In this document: positions 25,894-34,658 of the stretch, in pieces
Position numbering within the stretch: the first letter of the stretch is position 1
Layout of the letters: every line of letters starts with the position of its first letter
Assembly (NCBI RefSeq): GCF_013409365.1
Contig: NZ_JACCBA010000001.1
Location: forward strand, 6,324,001 to 6,388,000
Length of the DNA: 64,000 bases
Direction of reading: 5' to 3'
Source of the DNA: Actinomadura luteofluorescens
GTDB lineage: Bacteria; Actinomycetota; Actinomycetes; Streptosporangiales; Streptosporangiaceae
The notes under the pieces: generated by a model
What the model saw: only the letters and a program-made list of their open reading frames with translations
Told to the model about the DNA's origin: nothing
Databases searched by the model: none
Program-made: the position numbers and the translations under genes

Positions 25894-27608
25894 GCGACCA
25901 GGCGGCGAACGGCCGGGAGCGAGCGGGCGGCTGGGACCACGAGTACGACCTCGTCATCGTCGGCAGCGGCGGCGGCGGGATGGCCGCGGCGCTGGCCGCG
26001 CACGACGAGGGGCTCTCCACGCTGATCGTGGAGAAGGGCAAGAAGTTCGGCGGCTCCACCGCGATCTCCGGCGGCGGCATCTGGATCCCCAACAACCCGA
26101 CGCTGAAGGCGCGCGGCCACGACGACAGCCGCGAGTCGATCCGCCGCTACCTGGACCGGCTCACCGAGGGGCGCGTCCCCGCGGCGCGGCTGGACGCGTT
26201 CGTCGACAACGGGCCCGCCGCCATGGAGCTGCTCTGCCGCAGCAGGTGGATGCAGTTCTTCTGGACGAAGGGCTACGCCGACTACCACCCCGAGTACGAG
26301 GGCGGGCGCCCGCTCGGCCGGTCCATCGAGGCCAAGCCGTTCGACACCCGCAAGCTCGGCGACGACGAGCGGTTCCAGCGGCCGAACAGCATGAAGGGCC
26401 CGCTCGGCCTGTGGATCACCGCGAAGGACTACCACGACCTCGCGATGGCCAAGCGCACCTGGACGGGCCGGCGCGCGTCGCTGGTCGCGGCGTGGCGCGT
26501 GTCGTCCAACATGGTCCGCCGCCGCCACATGGCGACCGGCGGCCGGGCGCTCGCCGCGCGGATGCGGATGGCGCTGAAGGACGCCGGGATCCCGCTCTGG
26601 CTGAAGACCCCCATGACCGAGCTCGTCGTCGAGGACGGCCGCGTCACCGGCGTCGTCGTCCGGCGCGACGGCGAGGCGCTGCGCGTCCGCGGGCGCCGGG
26701 GCGTCCTGCTCGCGACGGGCGGCTTCGACCACAACCAGGAGATGCGCGACGCCTACCTGCCGAAGGGCGGCCAGGAGGACTTCGCGATGGGCGCCCGCGA
26801 GAACACCGGCGACGGCATCCGCGCCGGTGAGAGCGTCGGCGCGGCGCTGGACCTGATGGACGACGCCTGGTGGATGCCCGCCGTCCGGCACCCGGCCGGG
26901 GCGACGATCCCGCTGCTGTCGGAGCGCTGCATCCCGCGGTCGGTGATCGTGGGCCAGGACGGCAAGCGGTTCACCAACGAGTCGGCCCCGTACGTCAACT
27001 TCGTCCACGACCAGCTGGAGGGCGGGCACGTCCCCTGCTGGTTCGTGATGGACGCCAAGGCCCGGGCCCGCTACCCGTTCGCGCAGATCCTGCCGGGCGC
27101 GCCGATCCCGAAGGCGTTCTACGAGGCGGGCATCGCGTTCAAGGCGGACACGCTCGCCGAGCTGGCCGGCAAGATCGGCGTCCCGGCGGACGCGCTCGGC
27201 GAGACCGTCGAGACGTTCAACCGGTACGCGCGCGACGGCAAGGACCCCGAGTTCGGCCGCGGCGACTCCGCCTACGACCGCTACTACGGCGACCCGAACC
27301 TGAAGAACCCGAACCTGGACGAGATCGAGGGCGGGCCGTACCACGCGTTCCGGATGGAGGTCGGCGACCTCGGCACCAAGGGCGGCCTCGTCTCCGACGA
27401 GCACGCCCGCGTCCTGCGCGGGGACGGGACGGTCATCGAGGGCCTGTACGTGACGGGCAACTCCTCGGCGTCGGTGATGGGCAACGAGTACGCGGGCCCG
27501 GGCGCCACGATCGGCCCGGCGATCGTGTTCGGCTACATCGCCGCCCGGCACGCCGCCGGGCGGGCCGGCACCGGGGGGTCCGCCGGGAAGGCCGCGGGAC
27601 GCTCATGA
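25890..27608 (+). CDS. kstD: 3-ketosteroid delta1-dehydrogenase family flavoprotein (KstD, copy 1)
   Basis: A 572-residue FAD protein of the usual KstD length. The FAD-binding motif is YDLVIVGSGGGGMAAALAAH (about 19-38). The C-terminal GLYVTGNSSASVMG, with NEYAGPGATIG following, keeps the Tyr-x-x-x-Gly that binds and activates the C3 ketone in characterised KstDs. The enzyme would introduce the C1-C2 double bond, which together with 9-alpha-hydroxylation opens ring B. GTG start overlapping the hsaD stop (GTGA). Of the three KstD-family proteins here, this has the most canonical signature. Confidence 0.82.
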   Translation: MSDQAANGRERAGGWDHEYDLVIVGSGGGGMAAALAAHDEGLSTLIVEKGKKFGGSTAISGGGIWIPNNPTLKARGHDDSRESIRRYLDRLTEGRVPAARLDAFVDNGPAAMELLCRSRWMQFFWTKGYADYHPEYEGGRPLGRSIEAKPFDTRKLGDDERFQRPNSMKGPLGLWITAKDYHDLAMAKRTWTGRRASLVAAWRVSSNMVRRRHMATGGRALAARMRMALKDAGIPLWLKTPMTELVVEDGRVTGVVVRRDGEALRVRGRRGVLLATGGFDHNQEMRDAYLPKGGQEDFAMGARENTGDGIRAGESVGAALDLMDDAWWMPAVRHPAGATIPLLSERCIPRSVIVGQDGKRFTNESAPYVNFVHDQLEGGHVPCWFVMDAKARARYPFAQILPGAPIPKAFYEAGIAFKADTLAELAGKIGVPADALGETVETFNRYARDGKDPEFGRGDSAYDRYYGDPNLKNPNLDEIEGGPYHAFRMEVGDLGTKGGLVSDEHARVLRGDGTVIEGLYVTGNSSASVMGNEYAGPGATIGPAIVFGYIAARHAAGRAGTGGSAGKAAGRS

Positions 27609-28630
27609 CGGCACTGAAGGCGCGGGTGGTGGAGGTCGTCCGGGAGACGGCCGACGCGCACTCCCTCGTCCTCGAACCCGTCGAGGGCGGCCGGGAGCGG
27701 TTCGCCTACCGGCCCGGGCAGTTCCTCACCGTCCGGGTCCCGGCCGAGGGCGGCTGGGCCGCGCGCTGCTACTCGCTGTGCAGCTCGCCGCTCACCGACG
27801 ACCGGCCGAAGGTGACGGTCAAGCGGGTCGCGGGCGGGGTCGGATCCAACTGGATCTGCGACAACGTCACGGCGGGCGACGTCCTGGAGGTGCTGCGCCC
27901 GGCGGGCACGTTCACCCCGCCCTCGCTCGACGAGGACCTGCTGCTCGTCGCGGGCGGCAGCGGCATCACCCCGGTCATGTCGATCCTCAAGTCGTGCCTG
28001 GCGGGCGGCTCCGCGAAGGTGGCGCTGCTGTACGCCAACCGGGACGAGCGGTCCGTGATCTTCGCCGACGAGCTGAGGGAGCTGACCGAGCGGCACCCGG
28101 ACCGGCTCACCGTCGTCCACCTGCTGGAGTCGGTGCAGGGCCTGCCGACGGCCGCCGCCGTCCGGTCGCTGGCGGGCCCCTACGCGGGGCGTCCCGCGTA
28201 CGTGTGCGGGCCCGAGATCTTCATGGACCTGGTCTCCGGGACGCTCACCGGCCTCGGCGCGAAGGTGCACGCCGAGCGGTTCTTCTCGCTGGAGGGCGAT
28301 CCGTTCGAGGAGCCCGAGGCCGCCCCGGACGAGGCGGAGGCGGAGAACGGCGACGCCGGCGAGATCGAGGTCGAGCTGGACGGCGAGACCCGCACGGTCG
28401 CCTGGCGCAGGTCCGAGCGGCTCCTCGACGCGCTGCTGCGCGCCGGGGTCGACGCGCCGTTCTCCTGCCGGGAGGGTTCCTGCTCGGCGTGCGCCTGCGT
28501 GGCGCTGGAGGGCGAGGTCACCCTGGACGCCAACACGGTCCTCGACGAGCAGGATCTCGCCGACGGCCTCATCCTCGCCTGTCAGGCGAGGCCGGTCACC
28601 GACCGGCTGAAGATCACCTACGACGGCTGA
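27605..28630 (+). CDS. kshB: 3-ketosteroid 9-alpha-hydroxylase reductase (KshB-like)
   Basis: A 341-residue three-domain reductase. The FAD domain has RCYSLCSSP; the NAD domain has LLVAGGSGITPVMSILKS and YVCGPEIFMD; a C-terminal plant-type [2Fe-2S] ferredoxin domain has CREGSCSACAC and a distal CQAR. An acidic linker (EEPEAAPDEAEAENGDAGE) joins them. KshB passes electrons from NADH to the Rieske oxygenase KshA, encoded at 38987. PaaE- or HmpX-type reductases share the layout, so the assignment leans on context. The ATG overlaps the kstD stop. Confidence 0.78.
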   Translation: MTALKARVVEVVRETADAHSLVLEPVEGGRERFAYRPGQFLTVRVPAEGGWAARCYSLCSSPLTDDRPKVTVKRVAGGVGSNWICDNVTAGDVLEVLRPAGTFTPPSLDEDLLLVAGGSGITPVMSILKSCLAGGSAKVALLYANRDERSVIFADELRELTERHPDRLTVVHLLESVQGLPTAAAVRSLAGPYAGRPAYVCGPEIFMDLVSGTLTGLGAKVHAERFFSLEGDPFEEPEAAPDEAEAENGDAGEIEVELDGETRTVAWRRSERLLDALLRAGVDAPFSCREGSCSACACVALEGEVTLDANTVLDEQDLADGLILACQARPVTDRLKITYDG

Positions 28631-28652
28631 CGAAACATACGGGAGACAGGCG

Positions 28653-29837
28653 ATGGCTGACCGCGTGCTTGACACGATCATGGAGAGGGCGGAGCAGATC
28701 CGCGAGCTCGGCCCGGCCAACGAGGCGCTCGGCCGGCTCGACGACGAGGCGGCGAAGATCCTCAAGGACTCGGGCGCGATCCGGCTGCTCCAGCCGGAGG
28801 CGCACGGCGGCCTGGAGGTCCACCCCCGCGAGTTCGCCGAGACTGTGATGGGGATCGCCTCCCTGGACGGCTCCACCGGCTGGGTCGCCGGCATCGTCGG
28901 TGTCCACCCGTGGGAGATGGCCTACGCCGACCCGAAGGTGCGCGAGGAGATCTGGGGCGAGGACCCCGACACCTGGATCGCCTCCCCGTACGCGCCGATG
29001 GGCATCGCCCGGCCGGTGGACGGCGGCTACGTCTTCAACGGCCGCTGGCAGTTCTCCTCCGGCACCGACCACTGCGACTGGATCTTCCTCGGCGCGATGC
29101 TGGGCGACGACGAGGGCAAGATGGCGCAGCCGCCGCGGTCGCTGCACATGATCCTGCCGCGCTCGGACTACGAGATCGTCGAGGACTCCTGGGACGTCGC
29201 CGGGCTCAAGGGCACCGGAAGCAAGGACATCATCGTCAGGGACGCGTTCGTCCCGGCGTACCGGACGCTGGAGTACTCCAAGGTCGTGGACGGTTCGGCG
29301 CCGCGCGAGGCGGGGCTGACCAACCCGTCCTACCTGATGCCGTTCTCCTGCGTGTTCCCGCTCGGCATCTCCTCCGCCGTGATCGGCATCGCCGAGGGCG
29401 CCCTGCACCACCACCTGGCCTACCAGCGCAACCGCGTCCAGATCACCGGCACGAAGATCAAGGACGACCCGTACGTGCTGTACGCGATCAGCGAGGCGGC
29501 CGAGGAGATCAAGACGTCCCGCACGGCGCTGCTCGACAACTGCTCGCGCATGTACGACATGGTCGCCGCGGGGCACGTGCCGACGTTCGCCGAGCGCGCC
29601 GCCGGGCGCCGCACCCAGGTCCGCGCGGCGTGGCGGGCGGTGCAGGCGATGAACGAGATCGTCGTGCGGTCCGGCGGCAACGCGATGCGCAGCGACAACC
29701 CGATCCAGCGGTTCTGGCGGGACGCGCACGTCGGCCTCGCCCACGCCATCCACGTCCCGGGCTCGGTCTACCACGTCTCCGCCCTGACGGACCTGGACAT
29801 CGAGCCGCCGCAGGGCCCGATGCGGTCGATGATCTGA
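28653..29837 (+). CDS. HsaA-like flavin-dependent monooxygenase (acyl-CoA dehydrogenase fold), copy 1
   Basis: A 394-residue group D flavin monooxygenase. GSTGWVAGIVGVHPWEMAY and IASPYAPMGIARPVDGGYVF lead into GRWQFSSGTDH; QRFWRDAHVGLAHAIHVPG is near the C-terminus. These match HsaA, which hydroxylates the phenolic A-ring of 3-HSA using HsaB-supplied FMNH2. The C-terminus (IEPPQGPMRSMI) differs from the EFGL...NLV-type end of classical HsaA, which the paralogue at 40288 keeps. It follows kshB by 22 bases in the same operon. It may act on a differently substituted phenol. Confidence 0.75.
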   Translation: MADRVLDTIMERAEQIRELGPANEALGRLDDEAAKILKDSGAIRLLQPEAHGGLEVHPREFAETVMGIASLDGSTGWVAGIVGVHPWEMAYADPKVREEIWGEDPDTWIASPYAPMGIARPVDGGYVFNGRWQFSSGTDHCDWIFLGAMLGDDEGKMAQPPRSLHMILPRSDYEIVEDSWDVAGLKGTGSKDIIVRDAFVPAYRTLEYSKVVDGSAPREAGLTNPSYLMPFSCVFPLGISSAVIGIAEGALHHHLAYQRNRVQITGTKIKDDPYVLYAISEAAEEIKTSRTALLDNCSRMYDMVAAGHVPTFAERAAGRRTQVRAAWRAVQAMNEIVVRSGGNAMRSDNPIQRFWRDAHVGLAHAIHVPGSVYHVSALTDLDIEPPQGPMRSMI

Positions 29838-29850
29838 GCCCCGCGGACTC

Positions 29851-29895
29851 GCGGCGTGCCGGGGGAGTGGGCGCCTCCACCACCCGGCACGCCGC
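29851..29895. terminator. bidirectional 13-bp hairpin
   Basis: GCGGCGTGCCGGG pairs perfectly with CCCGGCACGCCGC around a 19-base loop. It lies between the convergent HsaA-like gene and the SDR at 29920. Confidence 0.75.
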
Positions 29896-29919
29896 GTTCC
29901 AACCGGGCCCGGCCCGCTC

Positions 29920-30756
29920 CTAGGCGAGCAGGCCGAGGTCGGCGACGAGCCTGGGCGTCCAGACGACCCGGCCCAGGTACTCCTCCGCTGCCGGGTCGGT
30001 GACCAGCCAGACCACGGCCGCCGCAGGCGCCTCCTCCGGCGTCGGCTCGAACCCCTCGTCCTTCAGGCTGTCGAGGCCGCCGCGCGCCGCGCCCGCCTCG
30101 GTGACGACGAATCCGGGGTCGAGGTTGAACGCGCGGACGCCGGCGGCGCGGTACTCGGCGTTGACCGCGCCGGCGAGGCGCCCGAACGCCGCCTTGGACG
30201 CCGAGTACGCCACGCCCCAGCCGCCCTCGCCGGGCGGTCCGGGCGGGTCGGTGGTCGCCGACCCCGAGCACAGGTTGACGATCGTCCCGCCGCCCCGCTC
30301 CAGCATCGCGGGCAGGACGGCCTGGAGCAGGACGATCTGGTTCAGGTAGTTGCCGGTGACGGTCCGCGCCGCCACCTCCGGGTCGAGGTCGAGGAACCGC
30401 TCGTGGGTGCCCGCGATGTGCGCGACCGCGTTGTTGACGAGGACGTCCACGCGCCCCCACGCGTCCAGGACCGTCCCGGCGGCGGCCGTCACGCTCGCCC
30501 GGTCGAGCAGGTCCATCCGCACCGGCAGGGCCCGCGCGCCGAGCGCCTCGATCTCCGCTCCGGTGCGTTCCAGGCTGCCCGGGACGGGGATCGGCTCCGC
30601 CCGCCCGTGGCGCGGCGGTATCCGGCCCCGGCCCTCCTCGACCGTGCGCGCGGTGAACGCGACGTCGTACCCGGCGGCGGCCAGCGCGAGCGCCGTCCGC
30701 CTGCCGATGCCCCGGCTCGCCCCGGTCACCATCGCGACCGGCCTGTTCGTCGTCAT
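29920..30756 (-). CDS. short-chain dehydrogenase/reductase
   Basis: A 278-residue classical SDR. TGASRGIGRR binds the cofactor, VLVNNAV is the central NNAG-type motif, and YSASKAAF holds the catalytic Tyr/Lys. An insertion of about 20 residues (GRIPPRHGRAEPIPVPG) follows the second strand, and the substrate loop is Pro/Gly-rich. AGGAGG lies before the ATG. Monocistronic and divergent from the hsaC operon. An alcohol or keto group of a ring-degradation intermediate is the likely substrate, but none can be named. Confidence 0.82.
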   Translation of the reverse strand: MTTNRPVAMVTGASRGIGRRTALALAAAGYDVAFTARTVEEGRGRIPPRHGRAEPIPVPGSLERTGAEIEALGARALPVRMDLLDRASVTAAAGTVLDAWGRVDVLVNNAVAHIAGTHERFLDLDPEVAARTVTGNYLNQIVLLQAVLPAMLERGGGTIVNLCSGSATTDPPGPPGEGGWGVAYSASKAAFGRLAGAVNAEYRAAGVRAFNLDPGFVVTEAGAARGGLDSLKDEGFEPTPEEAPAAAVVWLVTDPAAEEYLGRVVWTPRLVADLGLLA

Positions 30757-30908
30757 CAGACCTCCTCCGGAGATGAGAGCCGCCGCCGTCCGCCCGCCGC
30801 AGGAAGACTCTCACTCAGCGGGAAGGGCCCGGCGGCCCGCCCCGGGATTTGGCAGGTTGAGCCTCGACGGCCGCCGCGCGGGCCGCTATCCAGAAGGGAC
30901 CGAGGACA

Positions 30909-31820
30909 GTGACGCAGATCCGAGGGCTGGGATATCTGAAGGTCCAGACCCGGCACATCGACCGCTGGCGCGAGTTCGCCCTGGACGGGCTCGGCTTCGC
31001 CGAGGGGAGCGGACCGGACCCGGACGGCCTCTACCTGCGCATGGACGAGCGACGCTCGCGCCTCCAGGTGCTGCCCGGCGACACCGACCGGGTGCTGGCC
31101 GTCGGCTGGGAGGTCCGCGACCAGTACGCGCTGGCCGCCGTCCGCGAGGCCGTGGAGAAGTCCGGGACGGCCGTGACGAAGCTGACGTCCAAGGAGGCGG
31201 CCGAGCGCGACGCGGAGGAGGCCATCGCGTTCACCGACCCGGGCGGTACCCCCGTCGAGGTGTTCTGGGGCCCGCTCCTCGACCACGGCCCCCTGCGCAC
31301 CGGCTTCGCGCAGAAGTTCGTGACCGGCCCCATGGGCATGGGCCACGTCGTGCTGCCCACCCCGAACTTCAACGAGACCGTCGCGTTCTACGCCGAGGTC
31401 CTCGGGTTCCTGCCGCGCGGCGCGATGAAGGTCGGCGGCGGCGCCGCGAAGGTCAGGTTCATGGGCGTCAACCAGCGCCACCACAGCATCGCGATCTGCC
31501 CGGCGCCGTTCGACGGCGACCCGGGCCTCGTCCACCTCATGGTGGAGGTCGACACGCTCGACGCGGTCGGCATCGCGCTCGACACCATCACGAAGAAGGG
31601 CTTCTCGATCTCCTCCACGCTGGGCCGCCACACCAACGACAAGATGGTGTCGTTCTACGTGCGCGCCCCCGGCGGCTGGGACGTCGAGTACGGCTGCGAG
31701 GGCATGCTCGTGGACGAGGCGTACTACACCGCCGAGGAGATCACCAGGGACAGCTACTGGGGCCACGACTGGTCCGGGTCCGAGCCGCTGGCCGCCTTCG
31801 TCCCGCCGAAGAAGGGCTGA
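30909..31820 (+). CDS. hsaC: iron-dependent extradiol dioxygenase (HsaC-like)
   Basis: A 303-residue two-module vicinal-oxygen-chelate dioxygenase of normal length for HsaC/BphC. Iron ligands are visible as His146 (MGMGHVVLP), His209 (LVHLMVEV) and Glu260 (WDVEYGCEG). LGRHTNDKMVSFYVRAPGG holds the active-site His/Tyr region. HsaC cleaves the catechol 3,4-DHSA next to the hydroxyls; its product is the substrate of the HsaD-like hydrolase. First gene of a six-gene operon running to 37100. GTG start (VTQIRGLGYL). Confidence 0.88.
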   Translation: MTQIRGLGYLKVQTRHIDRWREFALDGLGFAEGSGPDPDGLYLRMDERRSRLQVLPGDTDRVLAVGWEVRDQYALAAVREAVEKSGTAVTKLTSKEAAERDAEEAIAFTDPGGTPVEVFWGPLLDHGPLRTGFAQKFVTGPMGMGHVVLPTPNFNETVAFYAEVLGFLPRGAMKVGGGAAKVRFMGVNQRHHSIAICPAPFDGDPGLVHLMVEVDTLDAVGIALDTITKKGFSISSTLGRHTNDKMVSFYVRAPGGWDVEYGCEGMLVDEAYYTAEEITRDSYWGHDWSGSEPLAAFVPPKKG

Positions 31821-31825
31821 CGCCG

Positions 31826-33313
31826 ATGGCGAGGCCCTCGGTGGAACCGGTCGGCGCCGCGGAGGCGGAGCCCGACCACGAGTGCGACGTGCTGGTGGTC
31901 GGCTTCGGCGCCGCCGGCGCCGCCGCGGCGTACGAGGCCGCGGCGGGTGGCGCGGACGTGCTCGTCCTGGAACGGTCGAGCGGCCCCGGCGGGACGTCCG
32001 CGCAGTCGGGCGGGGAGCTGTACCTCGGCGGCGGCACGCGGGTGCAGAAGGCGTGCGGCTTCGACGACACTCCCGACGACATGTTCGCCTTCCTCACGGC
32101 GGCGCTGGGCCCGCACGCCGACGCGGAGAAGCTGCGGCTGTACTGCGACGGGAGCGTGGAGCACTTCGAGTGGTTCCGCTCGCTCGGCGTCCCGTTCAGG
32201 GAGAGCCTGTTCGACGCGCCGGGCTGGATGCCGTACACCGAGGACGGCCTGATGTGGCTCGGCGAGAACGCCTGGCCGTACAACGAGATCGCCCGGCCCG
32301 CGCCGCGCGGGCACCGCCCGGAGACGCCGATGTTCGCCGGCGGCATCCTCATGGAGAAGCTGATCGCGGCCGCCGCCGGGGCGGGCGCCGTCGCCCACCA
32401 GGACACCTGCGCCACGAACCTCGTCGTGGACGCCGCCGGCCGTGTCACCGGCGTCGTCGCGCGCAGGTTCGGCGACCGGGTGGTGTACCGGGCGCGCAGG
32501 GGCGTCGTCCTGACCTCCGGCGGGTTCGTCGACAACGAGGAGATGCTCGCCGACCACGCCCCGGTGCTGCTCGGGCACGACAAGGTCAGCGACGGCACCA
32601 GCGACGGGTCCGGCATCCGGATGGCGACCGCGCTCGGCGCCGCGACCCGCCGCATGGCGTCGGTGGAGATCGCGCTCACCGCCAACCCCGCCGTCATCTG
32701 CCGCGGCATGCTCGTCGACGGCCTCGGCCGCCGGTTCATCAACGAGGACGTCTACCCGGGCCTGTTCAGCCACCGGGCCGTCCAGCACCAGCCCGGCCCC
32801 TACTGGGCGATCATCGACGAGGCCGGGCACGACGAGATCGCCGAGGCCGACATGTGGGGCGTCCGCCCCAAGCACGCGGCGGAGACGGTCGCGGAGCTGG
32901 AGGAGCCGCTCGGCCTGCCGCCCGGTTCGCTGGAGGCGACCGTCGAGACCTACAACCGGTTCGCGGAGCGGGGCGAGGACCCCTACTTCCACAAGGACCC
33001 CAGGTGGCTGCGCCCCCTGAAGGGGCCGTTCGCGGCGATCGACCCGGCCGACGGGTTCTTCGGCGCCGGCGGGCACGGCGCCGGGACCGGCGCGGGCGGG
33101 TTCACCCTCGGCGGCCTCGACACCACCGTGGACGGCGAGGTCCGCAACCACTCCGGTGAGCCGATCCCCGGCCTGTACGCCGCCGGGCGCACCGCGTCCG
33201 GCATCCACGGCGAGGGCTACATCAGCGGGACGTCCCTCGGCGACGGCACGTTCTTCGGCCGCCGTGCCGGGCGCGCCGCCGCCGCGTCCGAGAACCGGGA
33301 GGCGACCGAATGA
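31826..33313 (+). CDS. KstD/fumarate-reductase-family FAD dehydrogenase, copy 2
   Basis: A 495-residue flavoprotein. CDVLVVGFGAAGAAAAYEAA binds FAD. The C-terminal signature is GLYAAGRTASGIHGEGYISG followed by TSLGDGTFFGRRAG. In place of the Tyr-x-G-P-G of classical delta1-KstD it has GYISG, which is the form seen in a distinct actinobacterial subgroup, so a different regiochemistry (for example delta4 dehydrogenation) is possible. It follows hsaC by five bases and overlaps the LLM gene start (ATGA). Confidence 0.78.
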   Translation: MARPSVEPVGAAEAEPDHECDVLVVGFGAAGAAAAYEAAAGGADVLVLERSSGPGGTSAQSGGELYLGGGTRVQKACGFDDTPDDMFAFLTAALGPHADAEKLRLYCDGSVEHFEWFRSLGVPFRESLFDAPGWMPYTEDGLMWLGENAWPYNEIARPAPRGHRPETPMFAGGILMEKLIAAAAGAGAVAHQDTCATNLVVDAAGRVTGVVARRFGDRVVYRARRGVVLTSGGFVDNEEMLADHAPVLLGHDKVSDGTSDGSGIRMATALGAATRRMASVEIALTANPAVICRGMLVDGLGRRFINEDVYPGLFSHRAVQHQPGPYWAIIDEAGHDEIAEADMWGVRPKHAAETVAELEEPLGLPPGSLEATVETYNRFAERGEDPYFHKDPRWLRPLKGPFAAIDPADGFFGAGGHGAGTGAGGFTLGGLDTTVDGEVRNHSGEPIPGLYAAGRTASGIHGEGYISGTSLGDGTFFGRRAGRAAAASENREATE

Positions 33314-34197
33314 AGTACGCCGTCCTGCTTCCCGTGGCGGCGGGCGTCACCGCCGATCCCGCGTGGATCGGCGAGTACGCCCGGCACGCGGAGGCCTGCG
33401 GCTTCGAGTCGGTCGGCGCGGTCGAGCACGCGGTGGTGGCGAGCGGCTACTCAAGCGTCTACCCGTACGACAGTTCGGGGCGGATGGAGCTGGCCGACGA
33501 CCTGGACATCCCCGACCCGCTGGACCTGCTGGCGTTCCTCGCCGGCCGGACGGGGCGGATCGGGCTCGCCACCGGCGTGCTCGTCCTGCCGAACCACCAC
33601 CCGGTGGTGCTGGCCAAGCGGCTCGCCACGGTCGACGCGCTGTCGGGCGGGCGGCTGCGGCTCGTCGTCGGCATGGGCTGGATGCGCGAGGAGATCGAGG
33701 CGTGCGGCGCCGACTTCGAGACGCGCGGCCGCCGCGGCGACGAGCAGCTCCGGGTGCTGCGCATGCTGTGGGACGACACCGCGCCCGGGGGAGCGTCCCA
33801 CGACGGGGAGTTCTTCCGGTTCGAGGGTGCGATGAGCTACCCCAAACCCGTCCAGGAGGGCGGGATCCCGATCCACATCGGCGGCCACTCCAGGGCCGCC
33901 GCGCGCCGCGCGGGCCGCTACGGCGACGGCCTCCAGCCGCTCGGCGTGGCGGGGGACGAGCTGCGCGGCCTGGTGGCGCTGATGCGGGAGGAGGCCGGCA
34001 GGAGCGGCCGCGACCCGGACGCCCTCGAACTCACCCTCGGCCACTCGCTGTCGGCGGTCACGCCGGAGAAGGCGGAGAAGCTGGCCGCCCTCGGCGCGGA
34101 CCGGCTCGTCCTGCGCGGGACCGTGACGGCGGACCTCGGCGAGGCCGTGGACGAGCTGTCCGCCTGCGCGGAGCGTCTGGGCCTTTCGGGATCATGA
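33310..34197 (+). CDS. LLM-class, probably F420-dependent oxidoreductase, copy 2
   Basis: A 295-residue luciferase-like barrel. LATGVLVLPNHHPVVLAKRL and ATVDALSGGRLRLVVGMGWM are the F420-dependent class signatures; IPIHIGGHSRAAARRAGRYG is the phosphate/cofactor loop. It overlaps the upstream flavoprotein (ATGA) and the downstream SnoaL gene (ATGA), exactly the arrangement of copy 1 at 22055. The reaction is unknown; hydride transfer to or from a ketone or enone intermediate would fit. Confidence 0.82.
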   Translation: MKYAVLLPVAAGVTADPAWIGEYARHAEACGFESVGAVEHAVVASGYSSVYPYDSSGRMELADDLDIPDPLDLLAFLAGRTGRIGLATGVLVLPNHHPVVLAKRLATVDALSGGRLRLVVGMGWMREEIEACGADFETRGRRGDEQLRVLRMLWDDTAPGGASHDGEFFRFEGAMSYPKPVQEGGIPIHIGGHSRAAARRAGRYGDGLQPLGVAGDELRGLVALMREEAGRSGRDPDALELTLGHSLSAVTPEKAEKLAALGADRLVLRGTVTADLGEAVDELSACAERLGLSGS

Positions 34198-34658
34198 CGC
34201 TCGAAGCCGCCGGCCGGCTCGCGCTCGGCGACCTCGTCGCCCGGTACGCGCTGCACGCCGACCGCCGCGAGATCGACGCCATGGCGGGCCTGTTCGCGCC
34301 GGACGCGGTCCTCGTCCTGCCCGACGCCCCCGGCGAGCTCGACCCCGTGCGGACCTTCACCGGGCGCGCCGAGATCGCCGCGACCCTGGGGGCGCTGCAC
34401 GGCGTCCCGGTCACCTTCCACGCCCTCGCCGGGGAGGTGTTCGACGCGGGACCCGAGCCCGGCACCGCCACCGGCGAGATCGCCTGCGTCGCCCACCATC
34501 TGAGCGACCGCGAGGACGGCGCCGCCCGGGACCTGGTGTGGCACTGCCGCTACACCGACGCCTACCGGCTGGACGGCGGGACGTGGCGGTTCGCGCGGCG
34601 CGAGCAGCGGATCGACTCCATCGAGACCCGGCCCGTCCGGAGGCGGCGCCGTGGCTGA
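34194..34658 (+). CDS. SnoaL-like (NTF2-fold) protein, copy 2
   Basis: A 154-residue SnoaL_4-like protein. LGDLVARYALHADRREIDAM followed by AGLFAPDAVLVLPD is the entry helix/strand; VWHCRYTDAYRLDGGTWRFA ends the cone. An Arg-rich tail closes it. It overlaps the LLM stop by four bases and the next SDR start by eight. Paired with LLM copy 2; see 21564 for the parallel unit. Confidence 0.8.
   Translation: MTLEAAGRLALGDLVARYALHADRREIDAMAGLFAPDAVLVLPDAPGELDPVRTFTGRAEIAATLGALHGVPVTFHALAGEVFDAGPEPGTATGEIACVAHHLSDREDGAARDLVWHCRYTDAYRLDGGTWRFARREQRIDSIETRPVRRRRRG

Noticed and set aside
30774..30813. TGAGAG...CTCTCA inverted repeat between the SDR and hsaC
   Set aside because: Arms of six bases separated by 28 are too weak to call an operator or hairpin.
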